Assembly: GCA_021397835.1 (NCBI GenBank)
Contig: JAJFZO010000566.1
Coordinates: forward strand, 2,914,001-2,978,000
DNA length: 64,000 nt
Reading direction: 5' to 3'
From: Moringa oleifera
Taxonomy: Eukaryota > Streptophyta > Magnoliopsida > Brassicales > Moringaceae
The translations under genes were made by a program, and so were the position numbers. Shown here in pieces: positions 21,541-32,796 of this stretch. The notes beneath the pieces were generated by a model. It had not been told where the DNA came from and ran no database searches. It saw only the letters and a program-made list of their open reading frames with translations. How positions within the stretch are numbered: the first letter of the stretch is position 1; each line of letters begins with the position of its first letter.

Positions 21541-24500
21541 GTTCAAGGAGCTGTCTCACAATTGGTCCCCATATGCTCTTGCGATTTAGCTGGCAGGAAC
21601 TCGAAGATTTTATGGCAAAGTTTGGATTTTTGTGAGATTGCTTTGGCAAATTACAGTGATCCTTATTAATTATCCTGTCATCAATTTACAGGTCTATACA
21701 AGCAACAAATTCTGGGTATGTAACAACTTGTACTCTAGTGAGATTTTATTAATTTAGTAGATTTACACAATCAATATTGACATAAGAGTGAACTCATTCG
21801 GCAAAAGCAAAATGTGAAGTGAAGTAAACCAGTTAAATCAGATCGATGAAACATTAATGATTTGGTCAAGTCGAACTAACCTCCTTCAAGAATCATCCTC
21901 TCATAATTTCGCACTCCGCGCAACTAAAAGTCAAAGAAAATTTTAAATTAACATCTGAGAATCGAAGATAGGGCTCCATGAAGCTAATTCACATCAAAGA
22001 GACAGATATTTTTCATTTTCTCTTTTTAATGAAAGGAAACAATTGATTTAAGTGTCCGAAACTTTGGCTCCTAACCTCCAATACTTTAAACTCTGTTAAT
22101 TTAAGTTAAAACTGGCTTTTGTTATATTGTAGATGCACTGTTACATGAATCCTTTAATTTTTGCTTCTGCCACGGAAGTTTTTCTTCCATTTGATTTAGA
22201 GGACATCTTCTTAGAACTTTCATTCCAGTGGATTATGCTTAGCCATGGGGACAAAAAGGATATATGCATACAGAAGGTCATCATCTTGAATATCACATGC
22301 AGTGTCAAAAATAAGGTTTCCAACTCTTTGTTTTAGTCTTTTATTGACTAAATTCCCATCTTCACTATAGTACTGTTTCTCTAATATCGAAAGTCAGTCC
22401 ATCACTTGCAGGCAAATGTTCTCGGTCCTTCCCCAAATTCAAACATCAAAACAACTTAAAAAAAAAAACCTAAAAACCCTGAATAACTAAACCAATATAA
22501 AGACCCCAAACCATTTTTCCCCTTAAGTTCCTTTTGGTATTTGATCTTACAGCAAATTACTCCCTCAGTTTCAAAATTATTATATATATACTACAGGGAT
22601 TTAGAGTGTAACCATGAACTTTTAATTCTTTCATTTTATGATATCAATCCAGAATGACCAATCGTACAGTACTATTGCAATGCAACACAAAACTCAATAT
22701 TGTTTAGAAAAATGCATAACTTTTTTTTTGGTGATATATTTGGAAGCAACAAGTAGAAGTGTCAATTTTTCTCGTCAAGTAAGGAGATGGGGGACTATAG
22801 ATGGGGATGGGCTTGGGTTCAGGGATTCCTCGAGTTTTTTTAACGAGAACGAGATGACACCAGAGATTATGTTCCTTACTTAGTTTTTATATCTGAACTT
22901 GCATTCTGTTTAATTATATGTATATATAAGTCAAACTCCAAAATTAAATTGAAATCCTTAAATTTAATTTAAACTCAATCCAGATTTGAATTTATTTGAT
23001 ATCAAATTTAAATAAAAATAAAAATAAAAATAAAAATACATTTATGTTTATTTAATTAATTTTAATACATTTTTTTACAAAATTAATTTAATATTTTTAA
23101 AAATATATAAAAATAAAATAAGATAGAGGATATGCATTTTTGCTAAACCCATTCCTGAAGGGGGATTCCTTATCTCTGTCCTGTTTTTGTTGAACAAGGA
23201 ATAGGGCGAAGATGAAAAATACATTTACAAATGGAAACTGGGATCGAATATGCATCCACTCTACAATTACTTTCTTAATCTTGATTTCACTAAGAACAAT
23301 CTGTTGCAAGGATTTTAAAGAAAACTAAGAACAACCAAAAATATTTTGTAATGAATTCATAAACACTTAATTTCATCCAAATTGATTTAAAGTATATTTT
23401 ACAACTATTATTAGGTTTAACAAAAAATAAAAAATATATAAATACATAAATATATATTTCCTTTTTAAAAAAACCAAAATCATGAAAAAAAATCAAAAAC
23501 CAAGAAAAAAAAAACTGAAGTCTTCATTAACCAAGCTGTAAGGCTTCAATTGGTTCATGAAACAAGAATGATCTTCAAAATAGCACTACAAAAAGGCAAC
23601 TTCTGCTCTGAATCCAACTCCTTTGGTGGGTCATTTGTCAACAATCTCCACCTTAACCCAACAAAGTTAACATAATGCGAGCTTAATTAGCTAGCTGCAT
23701 CAAAGAGCAAGCACATAAAGATCTCATTTTATCCATATCTCCAGTGAAGTCAAAATCAACATATTCTATGATACTTTGCTACATTTCTTTTAATTTCTCA
23801 TAAACCAAGCCACAATTCTTTGTCTAGATAGTTGTTGCGCATATGAGAAGCCGCTTCCTCGAATATTGCCAATGTTCTCTTCATGAATTAGCTAATGTCT
23901 TATGTTCTTTTACTACCCTCTCAGATGTTAAATAAGAGATCTATGCTTACCTCAAATTTAAGTATTTTTCAATGTGTTATAAGGTTTGAGATTCACACTA
24001 CCTTGAAGTTCTACATCTCTTGTTAATGTCTGTCAACTCTCACTAATTAATCCAGTTATCTTGTGTTATCTCACTAATTGCCGAGATGGGTATCACTAAC
24101 AAGAAAGACTATGTTGTGCAGCTTTTATGGTCTATCCTTTCTAGGGTAAACTGGGCAACCCAGGGCACACAACTCAGTTTCGGATTTTCAAATTCAAGTT
24201 ATGCAAATGAATTACTGCTCTTTCCATTGTTCATCCAAAGAGAAAATATCAAACTCCAAATATACAGATGATCACAATGTGTGCTGTTGGGTCAACAAAA
24301 CATGATTTTGTTAATTTCTTGTGTTCACACCCTATAGAGCTATATATGTTTCTTGTCAAAATACTTCAAGTTTTTGTCAATCTTGTCGAATTGGAAATTG
24401 AATAAGTTGTTCATCGCTTCTGATGTTGATAGAGAGTACATGTGTTAACTAGTAATCAATGTCATCTTTTTGGTTTCTTAATAGGGAAATGAGAGTTAAC

Positions 24501-26052
24501 TCTAATGTTACTATTAATTTGTTAAATTAACTATTGATTGAATGTCTTTCTATTTATGTCTAAAGAGTATGAAATTAATTGAGTTATGATAGTTAATTAA
24601 GACGAATCAATCAATCATACTCAGATATGATGTTTTCTTTTGATGTGAATCACTTTGATATATTTCTTAACGAGAATGATAACAATTCAATTTCTTTCCC
24701 TTCACGAAAGTAGCACAAGATGAAAAGACTTAGCAACCACATCAACTTGCTTCCTCCTCACAAAAGTAGATGCAGCATGGCATGGAAAAGGCCACAAACT
24801 ATACGACAAAAGCAAATCGAAAGTGACTTAATTTCAAGTAGATTCATGGCTAGCTGTCATGAAAACTACTCCGCCCACTGGTTTTGTCAATTTTTCCACC
24901 ATCAAAATCTGTTAAATTCTCTTGTTGAAGAAAAGGGTAATCGATATCAGGCTCTTGCATTCACTTCCTCAACAACATTCTCTGCTCATTCATGCCTTCT
25001 TGCACAAAAAAAAGAATAGGATCTTAATAATATTGAATGCATTAGTAGGCAAACCGAATTGCAACTATTAATCTGAGCTTATGTTAATATTTTTCAAAAG
25101 AAAATGAAAGATTTTTTTTTTTGTAATTTACCATGTTAATTCGATAAAGGAAAAATAAGTATATTAAATTTTAATGATTGACTCAGATCAGTAGAAAATC
25201 TCGCTTTCTTACTAATACTCTTAAGCACGTTTCGTTATCGAGTTCAAAAGGGATATGATAAATATTGAAGAACTGTGTGGAGTAGGCAGGGGTGGGATCC
25301 GTGAACCTAATTCGCAGAAGTAATTGATCAGCGAGTCATTAGAGAAGGTCCGTGAATCATTTTTATATAGATATATCATAAAGAATTCGAGAGGAGAGAC
25401 CCACATGGGTTCAGAGGTTAAGAAGTCTATTTGTGCCATAAGAAAATAATCCTCATTGCTGCTAGCTGCAGTTTTGACTAGAAGAAATACCAACTACGTC
25501 GACATGATTAATCTGCATGATTTTAGTAGGAATTTCTGCAAGAAAATGCGAAGCCGCTCAGGCTAGCTAGTTTGAATAAAAGAACAAGTAAACGAGCTAT
25601 GCTTATCAATAACTAGTACTTACAAAATTTTAGCGCCCAGCTATGGTAGGGAATCAATTGGTTTAGCTCGTATAACTCCAAATCCTTAGTTGAACTATAG
25701 AGTATACATATGAAGAGCAATTAATTATATAATTCTTGATTAGACTCAGGTAGGGAGGGCTGACTTTGAAATTATGACTGCACGATTTAATAGTTTATGC
25801 CCAGCAAATGTTGAGGCTAAGGCCAATTATTTCCAACCTAATCCAATATAAATGAAGATCGTAGTTACCTGCAAATGAAGTCATATATTTTTCTATGAAG
25901 AGAAAAACATTACAATTCGGTACTTGCCTGAACCAAGGCTTGTAATATTTGCCAGAGTTTGGAGATATAAACCTTATCATCTCTAGTTACTGTTAAGAGT
26001 AGAGATGATGTATGAACTCAGCTTTTACATCTTACAAAACCTAAAAACTTCA
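21541..26052. other. Gene-free spacer with repeat-like segments
   Basis: No gene is supported. 22757-23190 has a G-rich part (GGGGATGGGC.. near 22800) and an opposed C/G-poor counterpart near 23150, reminiscent of a decayed MITE. 23000-23037 is an (AAAAT)n-type simple repeat. 23620-24270 has balanced composition and looks like remains of an interspersed repeat that I cannot classify. The small frames at 24720-25019 and 25221-25493 have no recognisable family. Confidence 0.35.
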
Positions 26053-26304
26053 TGACTAAGCAATATATAACTTTATTTGTTATATGTTTTTAAATAAAAT
26101 AAAATAAAATATTTTTTTGTTAATTTAAATAAATTTGAATAAAGATAGAAACAATTTTTTAATTTGAATACTAGATTTCGATTTTTAAGATATCTAAATA
26201 AGTACTATTTTATTTTTCTTATAAATTAGATCTTTATTAACGAAATAAGCGAGCAATTCTAAACCCCAAAATTTTTTTTATGTTTTTTCTATAAAAAACC
26301 AACA
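26053..26304 (+). repeat. 5' LTR of copia copy 2
   Basis: Begins TGACTAAGCAATAT and ends near CCAACA. It aligns with 28318-28560 over AAATAAATTTGRATAARRATA.AAACAATYTTTTAR and AARCGAGCAATT/AAACAATT..AARCCC. Confidence 0.65.
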
Positions 26305-28317
26305 AAATGATATCAAAGCTATTATTTTGAATGATTTATAAGATTGAAAAAAGTTCAAACATAATCCTTAAAAGCCTCACACCGATTTCTTAAAAAAAAA
26401 TAAAAACCTATATACAATGAATTTAAAAAATTCATTCAAGGGAATTGCACTTTCAATGTTTAATGAAACAAATTATCATATGTGAGTTCTTAGAATGAAA
26501 GTCTACTTTATATAAATTAACAATCTGCGGGAAGCTGTCGAACAAGTATATGAAATATGTTCTATCTTTATTTAACAATTCAACTCTTGTACAAATTAAA
26601 AATCAAAAAGAAAGAAAATAAAAAAAATTAAAAGTAATAAGAGCAACATAGTTTGTGACAGTTTTATCTACCATTATTAGGATAACGATACTCAAAGCAA
26701 CTAAGAAAATTTGAGATTTTTTGAAGAGTACAAAGAGAATAAAAGAGTTAAAAGAATACAAGTACTGAATTTGATCAGAAAATTTGAGATGCAAAAGATG
26801 AAAAAATAAAAAAAAAAATCAAGCAATATTCTGACAAGTTTTTCGGTATTATTCATGAAGTAAGACAAGTAAGACTCCTTGATACTATTTTTTTTAAAAA
26901 AAATTAAAGTTGATACAAGACTCTAATCATAATTCCTAAAAAGATTGAGATTACAATTTAATATTTGAAAACCTCTAAAGATCTTTAAAGTGGTAAAACT
27001 GTTGAATATATTAGAGGCACAAGAACAAAGGATATGTTTATAAGGAAAGAAGAACTAGTGAAAGGTGCTTTTTCAAGCCAAATTATAAAATAATAAAAAA
27101 TAGTATAACAAAAATAAGTTTCAAAGCTCTACAAGCAACAATGAAAAATGGATAAAGTACTTGGTAACAAAAGTCTTTTTACGATCAAGTTTTTCAACCT
27201 TACTTTTATTGCAAAAAAACCAATCATACATAGAATACTTGGTGAAGATTAGATGCAAGATGCCAGACGTATGGTTAGTTAGGGTACATTAAAAAGATAT
27301 GCAAATTCCAACAACAACAAGTAAAAACTAAGAATGTTATTGAATAATCTCAAAAGGAGGAACGGTTTGTAACATCATGCTTTGCTACTAATAGCTTTCG
27401 AGAAAGCTAGTTTATAGATAACAGTTATACAAACCACTTGACTTTTGATCCAAAACTCTTCAAAAAGCTTAACAAAATTGTCATTTCGAAAGTTAAAAAT
27501 AAAAATATATATCCTATAGTAAAAAGACAAAAGAACAATAGCAATCGAAGGTCGTGTAGGTTTAAAATTAATTTCTAATGTCTTATATGTTTTTAAATTA
27601 ATCAAAATCTTTTTAGTGTTACTCAACTTCTGAAAAAAAGATATATAGTGCTATTTGAAGACAATCATTACTTGATTATTGACGTACGAGATAAAAAAAT
27701 GTTAAAGTCTAAATAAAAGTCAAAAAGTTTACTTTGAATATAATAAAAAAGAAGCATATTGCAATACACAAAGAAGACGATAATGTAAGCATAGAAGATT
27801 GGGGTACTTTCTTCATATGGTCTTACCTTTTTTGAAGAAAAATAATCTTAGGAAAGTCTTGCCTAAAGTAAAGGAATAGCTCTTAAATATGCTAGGTATC
27901 AATATGGAAGCAAATTATATATTAGGTTTACTTTTCAATAAAATAAGAATTGAAAGACTACATACACAGAAATTGTAACTAGTTCACACAAACATAAGAG
28001 AATCAATGACAACATCATTATCCCTCACCATAATGGGTTGGTTGAGACGAAAAGCTTACCAACAAAGGCTTTACAACAAAGAACTTTATTATTTGAAGCA
28101 TGATATAACTATAAACTAAGGTTGCAAAGTTTTAAAACACTTCAAGTTAAAACTCTAACTCTTAAAAGTACAAAAAGAAAAAAAAAATGTAATCAAATCT
28201 ACTGCAAAAAAAAAAAAAAGCAACATCCTCACAAAAGTATTTCTAAAGATTAGATGTAAATGTCTAAGGGAACAAGTTGGTATATGCAGCAAAACAACAA
28301 AGATGAATGTTAGCAAT

Positions 28318-28560
28318 ATGCTTTGTTTATTGCATGTTTTTGGATAATAGAAAATATGACTTAATATTTTATTATTTTAAATAAATTTGGATAAGAATAT
28401 AAACAATCTTTTAGTTTAAATTTTGAATTTAAAATTTTAAAATATATAAATAAATATAATTTAAGGTTTAATTATTTTTTTAAATTAAATTTTCATCAAT
28501 AAAATAAATAAACAATTTTAAGCCCAATTTTTTTTTAAGTTCTTCCTCTAAAATATAAAT
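28318..28560 (+). repeat. 3' LTR of copia copy 2
   Basis: Begins TGTTAGCAATATG after the A-rich tract AAAACAACAAAGA. Many point differences separate it from the 5' LTR, so the insertion is old. Confidence 0.65.
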
Positions 28561-28795
28561 AATTATCCATATTTAATAATACGAGTTTTGGAACCATGAA
28601 GGACAAATCTTAAAATATAAAAGCTCATAGAATAAATTTTTTTAAAATGAATATATTTATAATATAATCTAAATCAAAACGATATAATATCTTTATCCAC
28701 AAAATCAAATTAAACATCAACAGACTATTGTCATTTGAAGTTGAGCATGTCTAATTATCCAATAGCTAGCCATTTGCATATCTAACGCAAATGTC

Positions 28796-28830
28796 ACACA
28801 TATATATCTTACATATATATATATATATTA
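28796..28830. repeat. (AT)n microsatellite
   Basis: Alternating A/T with a short interruption (ATCTTAC). No further significance is seen. Confidence 0.7.
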
Positions 28831-29367
28831 TATCATTTGATATATTCATGGATTCTAGGTGTGAAAAGTTGAAACACAAATTAATCAGTTAAGTTTTCTC
28901 ATGATAACCATTGGTTATATAACAAACAAAAATTGCCTATCTTGTTTCCACTTTGAGGGCAAAGTCATTGTAAACGACAATAATAATAGATGCTTCACAT
29001 TCACAAAATTAAAGCTATGATATTAGCTTAAGCTTTTCCTTTTGCCACACTTTTATTGGTTGCAAACACAACTTGCTGATGCACAGCAAAATTAATTAAT
29101 TATAAAATCAACGAAACCGTTAGTGTTTGATGAATCACGGGGCTGCCTCAGTGATATGGCAAGTGGTCAGTCTTGTGATTGAAAGCACAAAAAACAGAAG
29201 CAATAAAATCAGAATTACACATATTCTTGTCCACGCTTCCTATTATTGAATCTGAATCTCTTACATTGACAGCTAATTACTGGCGTTCACATGGCTCCTC
29301 TCTTACTGTCAATGTTTTTGTCCCCTAGTTTGTCTTATTATTTAAGCAACAAGCTCTCTTTGCATTC

Positions 29368-29375
29368 TATAAATA
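29368..29375 (+). promoter_or_regulatory. TATA box of the 29473 gene
   Basis: TATAAATA, 105 bp before the chosen ATG. Confidence 0.7.
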
Positions 29376-29472
29376 CCCATATTCCTATCTATATCGACGC
29401 AACAAGGACACTCTCTTTAGGGTAATAAGCCTGAGTTTGTGTTTACTGTTTAGAAAAGTTTTAGGGTTTGAG

Positions 29473-29883
29473 ATGGATTCAAAGAGTTCTTTATCAACCG
29501 TTCTCTTCCTCTCCATCAACCTTCTCTTTTTTGCCTTTGTAAGTGGCTGCAACACTTGCGTTCAGCCCAAGCCAACCCCAACCCCAAACCCGAACCCTAT
29601 ACCTAACCCCTCCCCTTCAAGGACTAGCTGCCCAAGAGATGCCCTGAAGTTGGGGGTCTGTGCCCACTTGCTCAATGGCGCAGTGGGTGCAGTTGTTGGG
29701 AACCCACCAGACCACCCTTGCTGCTCAGTGCTACAAGGGCTTCTTGATCTTGAAGCCGCTGTGTGCCTCTGCACAGCCATTAAAGCCAACATTCTTGGCA
29801 TTAACATCAACATCCCTATTTCACTGAGCTTGCTTATCAACACCTGTGGCAAGAATCTTCCTTCTGACTTCATTTGTGCCTAA
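29473..29883 (+). CDS. DC2.15-type hybrid proline-rich protein, 136 aa
   Basis: The start at 29473 ([20 protein letters not shown]) is preferred over the in-frame ATG 36 bp upstream, because it puts the hydrophobic signal core at the same place as in its paralogues. Signal peptide 1-25; CNTC near the cleavage site; a Pro/Asn/Thr linker (31-50, [17 protein letters not shown]); eight-cysteine domain with Cys53, 63, 83, 84, 98, 100, 125 and 135. There is no intron. Its domain ([20 protein letters not shown]) is closest to those at 6616 and 10263, although two genes of other types and two retrotransposons lie between. It is likely a wall or membrane-surface protein; ligand unknown. Confidence 0.92.
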   Translation: MDSKSSLSTVLFLSINLLFFAFVSGCNTCVQPKPTPTPNPNPIPNPSPSRTSCPRDALKLGVCAHLLNGAVGAVVGNPPDHPCCSVLQGLLDLEAAVCLCTAIKANILGININIPISLSLLINTCGKNLPSDFICA

Positions 29884-30198
29884 GCATCTTCCTTATGTAC
29901 CCATGTACGGGTAGTAGTACTGATGCTGCGTTGGTGTTTGTTTCTTATTATTCATCTACAAGCTTCCTATTTCCATATGCCAGCAGTTGTGTGATTACAA
30001 GTCTCATTCTTCTCACTCAGAGACTACAGTTAGTTTCTCCTTGTACTTGAAAAGTGGCACTTTCTTGTGAACTTACATGTATTTGCTTAATCATGTTGAT
30101 GAAGATGTTCTTTCTGTGTGTTTTAATCGAGAATTAGAAAAGAAAAAAAAATTATGTACAACTTTTCTTGGACAATCAATTAATTTGATTGTCATCTT

Positions 30199-30220
30199 TC
30201 TCTCTCTCTCTCTCTCTCTC
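30199..30220. repeat. (TC)11 microsatellite
   Basis: Uninterrupted TC run about 315 bp after the stop of the preceding gene. Confidence 0.9.
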
Positions 30221-31049
30221 TATAACGCTGTATCAAATGGGCTCGTGACACTAGCTCTTGATCAAAGCTTAATATTTAATGTCTTTGTTACATTTAACAA
30301 GATGTAGCAATTCACTTAGATAAAGGCTGAGATCTCATGCTAATACTAAGGAAAGATTAAGCCACTAATATTATCAAAGCCTAAACTTAAGAGATAAGTA
30401 CTCAACTATTAGCTTATGCTTACATTATACTCTTAATTATATTTCATGTCAAGAGAATAGTTGAAAAAACAATTAACCGTGAAACTTTTCATCATGAGAA
30501 GATCAAGGAGGTTTTGTTATTATTTTTTTAAGCTCTAATAGAACTTACAAATTAATATTTGTTTAAGTTCAATAGAACAAGGAGCTTGGATGCTTCATTT
30601 CTTGGCAATTTTCCCTATAAAATTGCTGTATTATATCTGCCTGGCTAGATGGTATGAATTCAAACTAACTATTGCAGCTCTGCAACTGATGAAGCCAACC
30701 GGAATAATTTTATTTATTTTTAATTAGTATGGAAGAGCATTATAGCTTAGTCTATAGCCTTTGTGCATGTATATAATATATATTTCAGATCAAATTAGTG
30801 TACGATTTCCTCTATTTTGTTTAGAACCCGTGAAACTTTAATGCAAGTTGCTAATTAAGAATAGTTTTTTTACTGAAATCGAGAAGAGAATTCTGTGCAA
30901 CATGCAATACTAATATAGATATATATTGAAATTTGATTAAAAAAAGCCAGTATTACTTCTGATGCCTGTTGGCTCATTTGGTACAAGGTTTAACAGAGAG
31001 ACATAGCGAGATATTTGAAATAATAAAGGAAAATAAAAAATATAAAAAT
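30221..31049. other. Gene-free AT-rich spacer
   Basis: No gene or recognisable repeat was seen. Confidence 0.4.
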
Positions 31050-31572
31050 TACATAAAATTTTAATATTTATCTAGATTATTGATTAAACTCTCATATTTA
31101 AATGTGATAAATCCAATTTTAATATATCAATTTAGTTTAAATTAAATCTTAATTAACTTAAATGATATAAAAAAATTAGAATATTTTTGTTATTAAAATA
31201 ACTCAAAAATAATTCAAATAAATTTTTCGCTCCATTTTGGGTTCATCTTCAAACATATCTGAATAATTTTTTTATAAAATATTTATTTTTTGTAATTTTT
31301 TTAAAGATTAATAATGTAAATTTTTTTAAATCTATTTTCAGTACTCATAAAATTATAAACTTTTTGTCACGGTAGGTTGAATATTTTTTTATACATGTGA
31401 AAATTTTTAAATTAAAGTCCATTGTATAAGATTTTTAATTTGAATATCTTTAATTTTTACATTTTTTGATAAAATTTAATTTAGTCTAAATTGATAAATT
31501 AAGTTAGATTTGTCACTTTTCAAATATAAAAATTTGATTAGCAACATAGAGTAAATATAAAAGTTTTATAAG
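31050..31572 (-). mobile_element. AT-rich foldback/MITE-like element, copy 1
   Basis: Two arms of roughly 100 bp (31050-31148 and 31473-31572) are imperfect reverse complements of each other. For example, CTAAATTGATAAATTAA in the right arm matches the complement of the left arm's TTAATATATCAATTTAG with one mismatch. The centre carries GAGTACTGAAAATA on the minus strand, which recurs in the element at 62901-63398. It has no coding capacity. The minus strand is given relative to that second copy. Exact termini and target duplications are not resolved. Confidence 0.6.
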
Positions 31573-32433
31573 ACCTCAACCTTAAAAAAGTCATGTAATA
31601 AATTTGTTTTTAAATGTAATCTTTATATATTAATTAATTAATTTAACTTTCACATTTAAACTTTAAATTTAAAAATAAAAAATCAAAATTTTTTTTAAAA
31701 AAATTAAATAAAAAACCACCATTTTTGAAGGAAAAATAAAAGTTAAAAACAATGCACATAAATTATAAAAAGCTAAAAGAAATTCTCTGTTTTCCTTTCT
31801 TCTTAATCTCTTTCTCTCTCATTTGCATTTTGTCATTCTCTTTTTCTCTTTTTTTTCATTTTTAAATTAGTATCAAAATTTTTAAAAATTTTAAAATTGG
31901 TTTCAATCGAAAATTAAATAAATTAATAAAACATTATTTATATTAAAAACAAACTTATTATAAATTATTTTTATATTTATATTTATTTTATTTTTTCCTT
32001 TTGGACTTTAGATGGAGATGATGGATCGCAGTAGATGGGCTGCCATACGCTATACTTTCTCAATTTTCATGGACTTCTAATGGGCTTCTGATCCTATGGG
32101 CCTGCCTCGTATAACAATAGAAGTACCTATGAAGATAAGTTGAACATTAATTAATTACCAACACAATTATCCAAAATAGCTCAAAGATATTGGGAACTAA
32201 ATCTTGAATTTATTATTAATTTCAACATTCTAAATTATATAATTTTCTAAATTTAATGGGTATATTTTTATCTACATCGTGTGCATATACAAGTATTAAT
32301 CCAATAAATTACTTTTAACAAATTAATTTTTTTTCTTGAAAAAAAAAAATTGGAGACCCTTCTTACTCGTCAAGAGGTAAGCACACCCGAAACGGAAAGA
32401 ACAAAAAACATAAATCAAATGTTGACAGACACC
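31573..32433. other. Gene-free spacer before the interspersed repeat set
   Basis: AT-rich until about 31980, then of more normal composition. No gene was seen. Confidence 0.4.
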
Positions 32434-32796
32434 GTGAAGCGAAAACTCGCAATTGTTTGCAAAGATAACTTATCTTCTGTAAAAAACAATTGCATGTGAA
32501 GTGAAAACTCGACCGATATTTTCTCATTATACAAACACTTAATTATGTTCCTCAAGCGTCAATCTTTTACTCAACATGGCATGTGAAGTGAAAACTCGAT
32601 TTCTCATCACTTCTTTCCTTTTCTTCTTCTCTTTTTATTTGTTTTCCTTTTATATGACCACAATCAATATATTTTTCTCTTGTTTATAGAACAAATGTGA
32701 AGTGAAAACTCGAGTACTAAGCACTAATTATACTATCATTTATCTTCTTAATTAAAGCTTCTATTTTTTATTATTGCATGTGAAGTGAAAACTCGA
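32434..32796 (+). repeat. Five interspersed short direct repeats with unique spacers
   Basis: Core GTGAAGTGAAAACTCGA occurs perfectly at 32496-32512, 32583-32599, 32697-32713 and 32780-32796, with a two-mismatch copy (GTGAAGCGAAAACTCGC) at 32434-32450. Three perfect copies also share the preceding GCAT, giving a 21-nt unit; the 32697 copy has AAAT there. Start-to-start distances are 62, 87, 114 and 83 bp; spacers are unrelated and pyrimidine- or AT-rich. There are no nearby cas-like genes and the spacing is irregular, so this is not a CRISPR array. Possible meanings are a homotypic factor-binding cluster, a small-RNA target array, a minisatellite remnant or an assembly artefact. No other copy with the full core was seen in the window. 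Confidence 0.85.

Larger units (their letters stand above)
26053..28560 (+). mobile_element. Decayed, internally deleted copia retrotransposon, copy 2
   Basis: An element of about 2.5 kb with a related LTR pair (26053-26304 and 28318-28560) and a degenerate primer-binding site (TGATATCAAAGCT at 26308). The interior shows gag (FNETNYHM, near 26460, followed by VLRMKVYF) and the protease-side motif DNSYTNHLTFDPKLF at about 27414-27460, which corresponds to the 'DSG.T.HMT.D..LF' of active copia proteins. I see no reverse transcriptase, so the pol part is largely deleted. It is older or more decayed than copy 1. Confidence 0.75.

Noticed and set aside
32434..32796. CRISPR array
   Set aside because: Short repeats with unique spacers superficially fit, but the setting is a plant nuclear genome, repeats are only 17-21 nt, spacer lengths vary from 45 to 97 nt, and there are no cas genes.
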